DNA from: Fimenecus sp963590415
GTDB taxonomy: Bacteria; Bacillota; Clostridia; Oscillospirales; Acutalibacteraceae
Direction: 5' to 3'
Length of the DNA: 64,000 nt
Assembly (NCBI GenBank): GCA_963590415.1
Contig: CAVAPB010000013.1
Span: 6,666 to 70,665, forward strand
Shown here: positions 7,067 through 14,816 of the stretch, piece after piece
How the letters are laid out: each line of letters starts with the position of its first letter
Position numbering within the stretch: the first letter of the stretch is position 1
Position numbers and translations under genes: made by a program
Notes under the pieces: model-generated
Told to the model about the DNA's origin: nothing
The model's input: only the letters and a program-made list of their open reading frames with translations
Database searches by the model: none

Positions 7067-7594
7067 ATGAGATTTGAATTTGCGGATGAGTCCCATCCTT
7101 TATATACCGAATCCCTTAATTTGTATCGGCGCAGTTTTCCGCTGAACGAACAGAGAAAAGCGGTATCGCAGGCAGAGATAATAAGCAACCCGTTATATAA
7201 ATTTGCCTTAATTTACGATAGAGAGACTTTTGTCGGGATTATCCTGTTCTGGGAAACGGACGGGTTTATTTATGTTGAGCATTTTTGTATTCTTGACAAT
7301 ATGAGGGGCGAGGGTTACGGAAGTAAAGCACTTGAAATTTTGAAAAAGTCGGGTAAAAATATTATTCTTGAAATAGACCCGCCCGAAGATGATGTTTCAA
7401 GGAAAAGAAAATCTTTTTACGAGCAAAACGGCTTTTGCGAAAATTCATATATGCATATACATCCTCCGTACAGAGACGGTTATGACGGACACAGGCTTAC
7501 CGTTATGAGTTACCCGAACCCGATAAGCGAAGATTTATATGCGGATTTTTATTTGTTCCTCAAAGATACCGTTATGAAAAACGCAAAAAAATAA
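7067..7594 (+). CDS. GNAT family N-acetyltransferase
   Basis: This 175-residue second acetyltransferase is unlike its neighbour in sequence. Motif A is MRGEGYGSKALEIL (about residues 90-103) and the C-terminal FYEQNGFCEN segment is the usual beta5-alpha4 region. The N-terminus EFADESHPLYTESLNLYRRSFP resembles a broad group of clostridial GNATs of unknown substrate. ATG 7067 follows TGAGG, which overlaps the preceding gene's stop, so the two are translationally linked. An in-frame ATG at 7049 is possible but has no ribosome site. Confidence 0.8.
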   Translation: MRFEFADESHPLYTESLNLYRRSFPLNEQRKAVSQAEIISNPLYKFALIYDRETFVGIILFWETDGFIYVEHFCILDNMRGEGYGSKALEILKKSGKNIILEIDPPEDDVSRKRKSFYEQNGFCENSYMHIHPPYRDGYDGHRLTVMSYPNPISEDLYADFYLFLKDTVMKNAKK

Positions 7595-7681
7595 TTATGT
7601 TATTTTTAACAAACATTTTTTCGAAAATCAATTTTTCGCAGTGCTAAATTACCGAAATTCACAAAAGCCAAAAATTTTGTC

Positions 7682-7710
7682 TTGACTGGCAAAAAACTTC
7701 GTGATAACAT
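7682..7710 (+). promoter_or_regulatory. Sigma-A promoter of the ammonium transporter
   Basis: TTGACT (7682-7687), a 17-bp spacer, then TAACAT (7705-7710). Transcription would begin near 7717, about 18 nt before the leader hairpin. Confidence 0.6.
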
Positions 7711-7732
7711 AAGTACATCATTTTTATACGGC

Positions 7733-7772
7733 AAGGGCGCCGGACAGAACAAAGCTGTCCGGCGCCCTTTTT
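7733..7772 (+). terminator. Leader terminator/attenuator before amt
   Basis: A perfect 13-bp GC-rich stem, GGGCGCCGGACAG (7735-7747) / CTGTCCGGCGCCC (7755-7767), with loop AACAAAG and followed by TTTTTG. It sits between the promoter and the amt ribosome site, so it should reduce transcription of amt unless overcome. Confidence 0.75.
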
Positions 7773-7802
7773 GTATTTAATAAAGCAAAGAGAGGGATTT
7801 TT

Positions 7803-9518
7803 ATGTTCAATTCGGCAGATGTTACATGGACGCTGGTTGCTGCATTCCTGGTGTTCTTTATGCAGGCAGGCTTTGCGCTTTGTGAGGCAGGTCTTACGAG
7901 GGCAAAAAACACGGGTAATATTCTGATGAAGAATATGATGGATTTCTGTATCGGTACTCCGTGCTTCTGGCTTGTGGGCTTCGGAATTATGTTCGCAGGC
8001 TCGGGTCCGTTGATAGGCGGATTTGACCCGTTTATCAGGGGCGATTATGATTTCGGAACGCTTCCCGTTTGGGTCTACGCAGTATTCCAAACAGTGTTCT
8101 GCGCGACGGCGGCGACAATCGTTTCGGGCTCAATGGCAGAGCGCACAAAGTTCAGCGCTTACTGCCTTTATTCGGCAGCGATAAGCCTTATAGTTTATCC
8201 GATTTCGGGACACTGGATATGGGGAGGCGGTTGGCTTTCTCAGCTCGGCTTCCACGACTTTGCGGGCTCGACGGCTGTACACTTTGTCGGCGGCGTAACG
8301 GCTTGCCTCGGTGCGGCAATGCTCGGACCGAGAATCGGCAAATACGGTAAGGACGGAAAGCCGAGAGCGATTCCGGGACACAATCTTACCGCTATGGCGC
8401 TCGGCGTGTTTATCCTTTGGTTCTGCTGGTTCGGCTTTAACGGCGGCTCAACCGTAAGTATGACGGGCGATGACACAATGACTTCAGCGGGACTTATCTG
8501 CTTTAACACAAACCTTGCGGCGGCTATGGCTACCGTTGCGGCGCTGATTACGAGTTGGGTAAGATACGGCAAGCCCGACGTTTCGCTTACCTTTAACGGC
8601 GCTTTGGCGGGTCTTGTCGCAATAACCGCAGGCTGCGATGTCGTAAACCCTTACGGTGCGGCGATTATCGGTATTATAGCAGGCGTGCTTTGCATTTTCT
8701 CCGTAGAGTTCTTTGACAAGATTGCAAAAATAGACGACCCCGTCGGTGCGGTTTCCGTTCACTGCGTAAACGGCGCTTGGGGCACCATTGCTACGGGACT
8801 TTTCTCAACAAGCGAGGGGCTTTTCTACGGACACGGTTTTAAGTTCCTCGGCATACAGCTCTTGGGAATAGTAGCGGTTGCGGCTTGGGTACTTGTAACG
8901 ATGTTTATTATCTTTACAATTATCAAAAAGACAGTCGGCTTGCGTGTTTCCGAAAAAGAGGAAATCGACGGATTGGATGTTCACGAGCACGGACTTACAA
9001 GCGCTTATGCGGGATTTGCAATCAATGACGCAAGCTACGCTGATTTAAGCATAAACGAAAACACAGACTTGGGCGAGGATGATATAGCTAAAGCAAGCTC
9101 CGAAAAGATTGCGGCGGCCGTAAAGGTTGTGCGTGAGCCCGAATTACCGCCCGAAGTTGACAGCGGTATGCACAAGGTGTCGATTATTGTTCAGCTTGCG
9201 AAGTTTGAGGCGTTGAAGACTGCACTCAACGAGTTAGGTGTAACGGGTATGACCGTAACGCAGGTAATGGGCTGCGGAATACAAAAAGGCAGCGGCGAAA
9301 AATACAGAGGCGCAGAGCTTGACAGCGCTTTACTTCCCAAAATAAAGGTTGAAGTGGTTGTAAGCAAGATACCCGTTGAAAAAATCATTGAAGCCGCAAC
9401 AAAGGCTTTGTATACGGGACATATCGGAGACGGCAAGATATTCGTTTACAATGTTGCAAAGGTTGTCAAGGTTCGCACGGGCGAAATGGATTATGCGGCA
9501 TTGCAGGATGTAGAATAA
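7803..9518 (+). CDS. Ammonium transporter fused to a C-terminal PII (GlnK) domain
   Basis: Of 571 residues, positions 1 to about 400 are an 11-helix Amt channel. The opening DVTWTLVAAFLVFFMQAGFA is diagnostic, and the two pore histidines are visible in STAVHFVGG and VSVHCVNGAWG. A charged linker follows, and residues from about 456 to the end are a PII signal protein (MHKVSIIVQ, the T-loop region YRGAELDSALLPKIKVE, and TGHIGDGKIFVYNV with the RTGE motif). In most bacteria GlnK is a separate protein that blocks Amt when nitrogen is ample; here sensor and channel are one chain. The T-loop has no tyrosine at the uridylylation site, so control is probably by ATP/ADP and 2-oxoglutarate binding only. 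RBS AGAGAGGGA precedes ATG. Confidence 0.95.
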   Translation: MFNSADVTWTLVAAFLVFFMQAGFALCEAGLTRAKNTGNILMKNMMDFCIGTPCFWLVGFGIMFAGSGPLIGGFDPFIRGDYDFGTLPVWVYAVFQTVFCATAATIVSGSMAERTKFSAYCLYSAAISLIVYPISGHWIWGGGWLSQLGFHDFAGSTAVHFVGGVTACLGAAMLGPRIGKYGKDGKPRAIPGHNLTAMALGVFILWFCWFGFNGGSTVSMTGDDTMTSAGLICFNTNLAAAMATVAALITSWVRYGKPDVSLTFNGALAGLVAITAGCDVVNPYGAAIIGIIAGVLCIFSVEFFDKIAKIDDPVGAVSVHCVNGAWGTIATGLFSTSEGLFYGHGFKFLGIQLLGIVAVAAWVLVTMFIIFTIIKKTVGLRVSEKEEIDGLDVHEHGLTSAYAGFAINDASYADLSINENTDLGEDDIAKASSEKIAAAVKVVREPELPPEVDSGMHKVSIIVQLAKFEALKTALNELGVTGMTVTQVMGCGIQKGSGEKYRGAELDSALLPKIKVEVVVSKIPVEKIIEAATKALYTGHIGDGKIFVYNVAKVVKVRTGEMDYAALQDVE

Positions 9519-9556
9519 CTTATATAATGCTCTTTTGCGCAAAGCGCCCCATTCTC

Positions 9557-9585
9557 TTGACAAACCCGAGAAAAAGCAATATAAT
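9557..9585 (+). promoter_or_regulatory. Perfect-consensus sigma-A promoter for pnuC
   Basis: TTGACA (9557-9562), a 17-bp spacer, TATAAT (9580-9585): both hexamers match consensus exactly. The start point would be near 9592. Confidence 0.85.
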
Positions 9586-9620
9586 ACTAAACAAATAACT
9601 GCCACCGGGTAGAGAGTAAT

Positions 9621-9675
9621 GCACTCGATTGCACATCGTTAGGTCTTTGAAGATGTGCCGTCGGGTGCTTTTTTT
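9621..9675 (+). terminator. Leader terminator/attenuator before pnuC
   Basis: An outer stem GCACTCG (9621-9627) / CGGGTGC (9662-9668) and an inner stem GCACATC (9631-9637) / GATGTGC (9652-9658), followed by seven T and then the pnuC ribosome site CGGAGGG. Such a strong promoter followed by a terminator suggests regulated read-through. No known riboswitch class was matched in the roughly 30 nt upstream of the hairpin. Confidence 0.7.
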
Positions 9676-9685
9676 CGGAGGGAAT

Positions 9686-10405
9686 ATGAAAACTAAAAAC
9701 AAACTGTTGCGGATTTTTACCTTGAGGGATATATTGCTGTGGCTTTTTTCGGTTGCGGCAATCGTTGCGTCGTTCCTGCTTTTCGGAAAAGGGGAGTATT
9801 TGACCCTTATAGCCTCGCTCATAGGCGTAACTTCGTTGATATTCAACGCAAAAGGGAATCCTGTCGGTCAGGCGCTCATGGTGGTTTTCAGCGTGATGTA
9901 CGGCTGTATTTCTTACACATTTTCATATTACGGGGAGATGATAACCTACCTCGGTATGACGCTTCCGATGGCTGTTGCCGCCCTTGTTTCTTGGATAAAA
10001 AATCCGTTTGACGGCAACAGGGCGCAAGTAAAGGTGTACAAGCTTAACAAAAAAGATGTTGCCGTGATGTGCATATTGACGGTAATTGTAACGGCGGTTT
10101 TTTATTTTATACTCAAATATTTTAATACGGCGAACCTTGTCTTGAGCACCGTGTCGGTCACGACAAGCTTTGCCGCAGTCTATATGACCTATAAGAGGAG
10201 CCCTGCCTATGCAATAGGCTATGCCGCAAACGATGTGGTGCTCATAGCGTTGTGGGTGTTGGCTTCAAGGCAGGATTCGTCCTACATTTCCGTGGTTGTG
10301 TGCTTTATAATTTTCCTTGTAAACGATTTGTACGGCTTTCTGTGCTGGAGAGTTATGGAAAAGAAACAGAGGGAAAGTTCCGATAATATCTTGACCGACA
10401 ACTGA
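9686..10405 (+). CDS. pnuC: PnuC-type nicotinamide riboside/vitamin transporter
   Basis: This 239-residue membrane protein has about seven helices. The N-terminal LLRIFTLRDILLWLFSVAAI, the NAKGNPVGQALMVVFSVMYG segment and the aromatic-rich end NDLYGFLCWRVME are characteristic of PnuC/NMN_transporter. PnuC proteins move nicotinamide riboside (PnuT relatives move thiamine) by facilitated diffusion, with trapping by a cytosolic kinase. ATG 9686 follows CGGAGGG; the longer frame would lie inside the leader terminator. nadE is elsewhere in the window, consistent with an NAD-related role, but the exact vitamin is inferred. Expression appears governed by the leader hairpin. Confidence 0.88.
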   Translation: MKTKNKLLRIFTLRDILLWLFSVAAIVASFLLFGKGEYLTLIASLIGVTSLIFNAKGNPVGQALMVVFSVMYGCISYTFSYYGEMITYLGMTLPMAVAALVSWIKNPFDGNRAQVKVYKLNKKDVAVMCILTVIVTAVFYFILKYFNTANLVLSTVSVTTSFAAVYMTYKRSPAYAIGYAANDVVLIALWVLASRQDSSYISVVVCFIIFLVNDLYGFLCWRVMEKKQRESSDNILTDN

Positions 10406-10434
10406 ACATTAAATATAATTTAATCGGTGATAAT

Positions 10435-11121
10435 ATGATAACAGATGAGATAAGAAACGAACTTTTTGCTTTACAGGATTTGGAATACCGAGATTTTCAT
10501 TCAAAGCTTATGCCGGATTTCGATAAGGAAAGGGTAATCGGCGTTAGGGTTCCGCAGTTAAAAAAGCTTGCAAAGAGCTTTTCAAAAAGAGATGACATTG
10601 ACAAATTTTTAAGCGATTTGCCGCACAAATATTATGAAGAAAACAATGTACACGGCGTGATTGTGTGCGACTTCCAAGACTACGGCAAAACCGTTGATTA
10701 TCTTGATAAATTTCTGCCGTATGTCGATAATTGGGCGACCTGCGATTTACTGAAGCCTAAAGCGTTCAAAAAGAACAGAGAAAGGCTTTTGAATGATATT
10801 GACAGATGGATCAAAAGCGACAGAACCTACACAAAAAGGTTTGCGATTGGTATGCTGATGACGCATTTTCTCGATGAGGATTTCAAGGCGGAATACCTCG
10901 AAAAGGTCTATACCGTCAGGAGTGACGAATACTACATAAATATGATGAAAGCATGGTTTTTCGCTACGGCTCTCGCAAAGCAGCGGGACAGCACGGTAGT
11001 GGTTATCGAAAACCGACTTCTTGACCCTTGGAGCCATAACAAAACGATACAGAAAGCGATAGAAAGCTACCGTATAACCGATGAGCAAAAGGCATATCTC
11101 AGAACGCTGAAAATTAAATAG
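10435..11121 (+). CDS. AlkD-like DNA alkylation repair protein
   Basis: This 228-residue all-helical protein has the HEAT-like-repeat pattern of the AlkC/AlkD superfamily. GVRVPQLKKLAKSF (residues 34-47), VDNWATCDLL and RFAIGMLMTHFLD match the conserved helices, and W and D in DNWATCD are where AlkD places catalytic-groove residues. AlkD removes 3- and 7-alkylpurines without base flipping. Some members are non-enzymatic DNA binders, so glycosylase activity is likely but not certain. It stands 29 bp after pnuC and ends at a bidirectional terminator; the ribosome site is weak. Confidence 0.85.
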   Translation: MITDEIRNELFALQDLEYRDFHSKLMPDFDKERVIGVRVPQLKKLAKSFSKRDDIDKFLSDLPHKYYEENNVHGVIVCDFQDYGKTVDYLDKFLPYVDNWATCDLLKPKAFKKNRERLLNDIDRWIKSDRTYTKRFAIGMLMTHFLDEDFKAEYLEKVYTVRSDEYYINMMKAWFFATALAKQRDSTVVVIENRLLDPWSHNKTIQKAIESYRITDEQKAYLRTLKIK

Positions 11122-11125
11122 GCAA

Positions 11126-11162
11126 AAAAATAACGGCTTGAATTTTCAAGCCGTTATTTTTT
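11126..11162. terminator. Bidirectional terminator
   Basis: AAAAATAACGGCTTGAA / TTCAAGCCGTTATTTTT forms a near-perfect palindrome with A and T runs on both sides. It serves the AlkD-like gene (+) and the alpha-galactosidase gene (-), which converge here. Confidence 0.85.
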
Positions 11163-11169
11163 GCTGTGT

Positions 11170-12813
11170 TTATAAAATTTTGCCGTTTTCAAGGTCAAAG
11201 CGGAAGTTCTCAAAGCTTCCGTTTATGATGTAATCAATGTCGACTACACGCCTGTTGTCATGCAGGAACTCCGCACGGAGAATTTTTATATCGTCCTTTG
11301 AGAAAACCTTGAGAAGCTCGCTTAACTGTTCCTCTCTGTAATCGCCCACATTGTCAGATGTGAAAAGCACGCTTCCGAAAAGCTTGTTTACGGTTGTCAT
11401 GATTTTTCTCTGTTCAAAGCTGCATTTCATATTGTTGTCGCGCAGCAGGAAAACATCAGGGTCGTTAAGGAATGCTCTGCCGTCCAATTGACGGCGGAAA
11501 ATTGAATTTCCGAGAGTGTTCTTGGTGGAGACGAATTCTCTGTGAGTAAATGTCTGACGGTCCCATTGCAAGTCCATATCCGCACCGATTCTGCAATATT
11601 CAACCTTACCGAAAGCCGGCATAAGCGGAACGCCGCAGCCCAATATGAGCTTGTCGCCGACGCATTCCCTTAAAAAGTCCATTGCCTCGCACATAAGCTG
11701 ACCTCTTGTTTTGTTGTGATTCGGAACCTGACAAACGGCATACAGGAAGTCAAGTTTGACAAGGTCGAAGCCCCAATCGTTAAGAATTACATCAAAGAAG
11801 TGCTTGATATAATCACGAACCTCGGGTATTTCAATGTCAAGAGCGCAGAAACCGCCCCAGTTAGGTCCACATTTGACAAGCTTATTGTTTTTATCTCTTA
11901 TAAACCATTCGGGGTGGGTGTTGAGAACATCAGAAGTGAACTGTGCGCCGAACGGAGCGAGCCAAAGACCGGCGAGCATACCTTTTTTGTGAATGGCATC
12001 TGCTTCTGCCTTCATACCGCGAGGGAATTTTTTGAAGTCAATTGAAAGCCAGTCGCCTGTAGCGGTCTGATAACCGTCGTCAATTTGGAAAATATCAACA
12101 TCTGCGTCAACCTTTGAAAGGGCGTCAAGGTCATCTGCAACGATCTTTTCGTCAATGTTAGAATAGTAATTATACCAAGTGGTGTAGCCGTTCTTGACCT
12201 TTGCGGTCGGCTTTTCGATATTCATAAGCGAGAACCACTTGTCAAATACCTCGTCCTCTTCGCCTTTGAGATTTACAACATCGAAAATGTTATATTCGCC
12301 GTCATAGACAACGCCCTCAAGGTCTTTTATAATGTTAATTTCGTTTTTGCGACAGTCTGTTTTAATAATTGTATAGCCGTTTCTCTCACTCAACGAAGCA
12401 AACAGATCGTATTCAGAGCCGTTTCTGACATAGAGATATGAAAATGCAGTAAATACGCCCGGAGTTTTAACATTTTCTGTAAAATTATATGCTCCGGAAG
12501 CTCCGAAAAGCGTGTGCTTCAATGCAAGTGTTGTCGGCAGAACCGTGTGTTGAGGCGCTTCGTCTACGAACATTTCACGGCAGTCCGTCCAAGACTGATA
12601 GCCGTTTGGGAAAATTCTGTCATCTGCGTCAAAAGAATAAGGAACCGTAACCGTGAAATTTATAATTTCCAACGGTACCTTTGTTTTAAGATCAAGTCTT
12701 ATGCGCTGCTCGGACGCCTTGTAGTTGATTTTGAAATCGGGCGTTTCAAAAAGATTTGTCCGGTAAACGGTGTTGCCTGCCTTATATTCCATGCTTATTT
12801 TGAACTTTTTCAT
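11170..12813 (-). CDS. GH36-like alpha-galactosidase
   Basis: This 547-residue protein has the clan-D (beta/alpha)8 glycosidase pattern after an N-terminal beta domain: NGYTTWYNYY, IFQIDDGYQ, GLWLAPFGA, and LVKLDFLYA with the nucleophile Asp at about residue 355. An Asp-rich RIGADMDLQW near residues 412-414 is where the acid/base lies. The family hydrolyses alpha-galactosides such as melibiose and raffinose-type sugars. There is no signal peptide, so it acts on sugars already imported. It is shorter than the roughly 720-residue classical GH36 enzymes, matching the compact group. The ribosome site is AGGAGGTTT. It is a single gene, divergent from the phosphohexomutase. Confidence 0.88.
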   Translation of the reverse strand: MKKFKISMEYKAGNTVYRTNLFETPDFKINYKASEQRIRLDLKTKVPLEIINFTVTVPYSFDADDRIFPNGYQSWTDCREMFVDEAPQHTVLPTTLALKHTLFGASGAYNFTENVKTPGVFTAFSYLYVRNGSEYDLFASLSERNGYTIIKTDCRKNEINIIKDLEGVVYDGEYNIFDVVNLKGEEDEVFDKWFSLMNIEKPTAKVKNGYTTWYNYYSNIDEKIVADDLDALSKVDADVDIFQIDDGYQTATGDWLSIDFKKFPRGMKAEADAIHKKGMLAGLWLAPFGAQFTSDVLNTHPEWFIRDKNNKLVKCGPNWGGFCALDIEIPEVRDYIKHFFDVILNDWGFDLVKLDFLYAVCQVPNHNKTRGQLMCEAMDFLRECVGDKLILGCGVPLMPAFGKVEYCRIGADMDLQWDRQTFTHREFVSTKNTLGNSIFRRQLDGRAFLNDPDVFLLRDNNMKCSFEQRKIMTTVNKLFGSVLFTSDNVGDYREEQLSELLKVFSKDDIKILRAEFLHDNRRVVDIDYIINGSFENFRFDLENGKIL

Positions 12814-12839
12814 AAGAAACCTCCTAACATCTTTCCTCT

Positions 12840-12867
12840 ATTATAACAATTTTTGCGATTAAAGCAA
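12840..12867 (-). promoter_or_regulatory. Promoter of the alpha-galactosidase gene
   Basis: On the minus strand a consensus TATAAT occupies 12845-12840, with a weak TTGCTT 16 bp upstream (12867-12862). It overlaps the divergent promoter region of the phosphohexomutase gene, so a shared regulator could act on both. Confidence 0.55.
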
Positions 12868-12875
12868 CTGTTTTA

Positions 12876-12904
12876 TTGACTGAAAAAAAGCATTGTGATA
12901 AAAT
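12876..12904 (+). promoter_or_regulatory. Sigma-A promoter of the phosphohexomutase gene
   Basis: TTGACT (12876-12881), 17-bp spacer, TAAAAT (12899-12904). The TTG of the -35 also opens a longer reading frame, but transcription would start after it, so the gene must begin at ATG 12930. Confidence 0.75.
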
Positions 12905-12929
12905 TTTGAAAAGAAAGGCGGACAAAACT

Positions 12930-14570
12930 ATGGACTGGAAAAAAGAATACGAAAAATGGCTTTCGTTTGATGAATATACCCGTTCGGAGCTTGAAAAAAT
13001 AACCGATGAAAAAGAGCTTGAGGACAGGTTTTATAAAAACCTTGAGTTCGGTACCGGCGGACTTCGCGGTGTGATGGGCGCAGGAGCAAACCGAATGAAC
13101 AAATACACCGTCAGCAAGGCTACTAAGGGACTTGCCGATTATCTCAACAGTGGGCTTGACGGAGATAAAAGCGTTGTTATCGCTTATGACTCACGCAATA
13201 ATTCAAGACAGTTCGCCGTCTTTGCGGCAGAGGTGCTTGTATATAACGGCATTAAGACATATCTTTTCGATACGCTTATGCCGACACCCGTGCTCTCCTT
13301 TGCGGTAAAGCATCTCAACTGCGTTGCGGGCGTTGTGGTAACCGCAAGCCATAACCCGAAAGAGTATAACGGATATAAAATTTATGACGAAAACGGCTGT
13401 CAGCTTGTGCCGAAATTCGCAAATAAGGTCATTACATATGTTAATGCCGTTTCGGAAATCGAAAAAGTAGGTCACGCTGACCTCAAAAAAGCGGAACGGG
13501 ACGGGCTTTTCTCATATGTAGGCAAAGAGGTTCTCGACGCATTTATAAAAGCTGTCGAAACGCAGTCGCTTTACCGTGAAAAGTCGGAGCTTAAAATTGT
13601 ATATACGCCGCTTCACGGCACGGGTAATATTCCCGTGAGAACCGTTCTCCGTGATTTCAATGTTTCCGTCGTAAAGGGACAAGAGCTTCCAGACGGCAAT
13701 TTCTCCACCGTGCGGTCACCGAACCCTGAGGAAAAGGATGCACTTACCTTGGGTATTGAGCAGGCAAAGCGTGAAAATGCCGATATAGTGCTCGGAACGG
13801 ACCCGGACTGCGACAGAGTGGGTACGGCTGTTTTACATAACGGCGAGTACAGACTTATTACCGGCAATCAGATGGGCGCACTGCTTGTCGATTTTGTGCT
13901 TTCGCATAAAAAGGACAGCCTCAATGAAAAGTCAACGCTTGTGAAGACCATAGTTACCAATGACCTCGGAGCTAATATAGGCAGGAGCTACGGCTTGAAT
14001 GTCGTGCAGACCCTCACGGGCTTTAAGTACATCGGCGACAGAATAAACGCTTACGAAAAATCAAACGAGAAAGAGTTTGTAATAGGTTATGAGGAAAGCT
14101 ACGGCTACCTTGTAGGCACACATGCAAGGGATAAGGATGCCGTTGTCGCTTCAATGCTCATCTGCGAAATGGCGGCTTATCATAAGAATAACGGCAGAAC
14201 GCTCGTTGACGCACTCGAAGAACTGTACGGACAGTACGGATATTATATTGACAGCCTTGACTCGTTTGTGCTTAAAGGTATTGACGGCACAAAGAAAATA
14301 AAAGCCGTTATGGATGCCTTCAGAGCGGACGGCAGGTCAATGTTCGACGGCATAGACGAGGTTGTCGATTATTCACAGGGCATAGGCGATTTACCGAAGG
14401 AAAATGTTTTGAAATTCATATTCAAAAACGGAACATGGTTTGCGGCAAGACCGTCGGGCACCGAACCCAAGCTTAAAATATACTATTCCGTTTGCGAAAG
14501 CGACAGGAACGAAGCGGAAAAGACGCTCGAAAAGCTCAGAAATAAGCTTACAAGCGTTGTCGGAGGATAA
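12930..14570 (+). CDS. Phosphoglucomutase/phosphomannomutase family
   Basis: This 546-residue alpha-D-phosphohexomutase shows all four loops: the catalytic phosphoserine S140 in TASHNPKEYNG, the Mg-binding DPDCDRVG, the sugar-binding GYEESYGYL and the phosphate-binding ARPSGTEPK. The length and the initial KKEYEKWLSFDEYTRSEL match the long PgcA/PGM2-like group, which interconverts glucose 1- and 6-phosphate (often also mannose or pentose phosphates). It feeds UDP-glucose and glycogen synthesis, and may receive sugars released by the adjacent glycosidases. ATG 12930 is preceded by AAAGGCGG. The NifU-like ORF starts 1 bp after the stop. Confidence 0.93.
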   Translation: MDWKKEYEKWLSFDEYTRSELEKITDEKELEDRFYKNLEFGTGGLRGVMGAGANRMNKYTVSKATKGLADYLNSGLDGDKSVVIAYDSRNNSRQFAVFAAEVLVYNGIKTYLFDTLMPTPVLSFAVKHLNCVAGVVVTASHNPKEYNGYKIYDENGCQLVPKFANKVITYVNAVSEIEKVGHADLKKAERDGLFSYVGKEVLDAFIKAVETQSLYREKSELKIVYTPLHGTGNIPVRTVLRDFNVSVVKGQELPDGNFSTVRSPNPEEKDALTLGIEQAKRENADIVLGTDPDCDRVGTAVLHNGEYRLITGNQMGALLVDFVLSHKKDSLNEKSTLVKTIVTNDLGANIGRSYGLNVVQTLTGFKYIGDRINAYEKSNEKEFVIGYEESYGYLVGTHARDKDAVVASMLICEMAAYHKNNGRTLVDALEELYGQYGYYIDSLDSFVLKGIDGTKKIKAVMDAFRADGRSMFDGIDEVVDYSQGIGDLPKENVLKFIFKNGTWFAARPSGTEPKLKIYYSVCESDRNEAEKTLEKLRNKLTSVVGG

Positions 14571-14571
14571 G

Positions 14572-14805
14572 ATGAGAGAATATATAGAGAACACCATAAA
14601 TCCCAAAATTCAGGGCGACGGCGGCTGGGTCGAGTTTTCGTCGTTCGACGGCGAAACGCTTGAACTCATTTTCAGGGGCGAGTGCTCAAAGTGTCTTATT
14701 CTTGAGAGGTGCGTTGCATGGATAGAGAACGAAATCAAAAAGGACAAGAGCGAGACTGTGAAGATAAAAGCGGTCAGGAAAAAGCCGTATTTTTGGGATA
14801 AGTAA
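14572..14805 (+). CDS. Small NifU C-terminal-like protein
   Basis: This 77-residue protein starts with INPKIQGDGGWVEFSSFDG, the classic opening of the NifU C-terminal (Nfu) scaffold domain. The usual GxCxxCP is replaced by GECSKCLILERC: CxxC is kept with an added third Cys, but the Pro/Ser context differs. Nfu domains carry and deliver 4Fe-4S clusters. The changed context leaves open whether this one binds Fe-S, Zn or nothing. The ribosome site GGAGG overlaps the mutase stop, and the GH38 gene follows after 11 bp, so it is embedded in a sugar operon. Confidence 0.7.
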   Translation: MREYIENTINPKIQGDGGWVEFSSFDGETLELIFRGECSKCLILERCVAWIENEIKKDKSETVKIKAVRKKPYFWDK

Positions 14806-14816
14806 GGAGAAAATAA

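Noticed and set aside
9586..9685. TPP or preQ1 riboswitch before pnuC
   Set aside because: The CTGAGA and other TPP blocks are missing and the preQ1 core was not found; only a hairpin-terminator is supported.
12876..12929. TTG start 18 codons upstream of the phosphohexomutase ATG
   Set aside because: That TTG is the -35 of a good promoter, so it would not be in the transcript.
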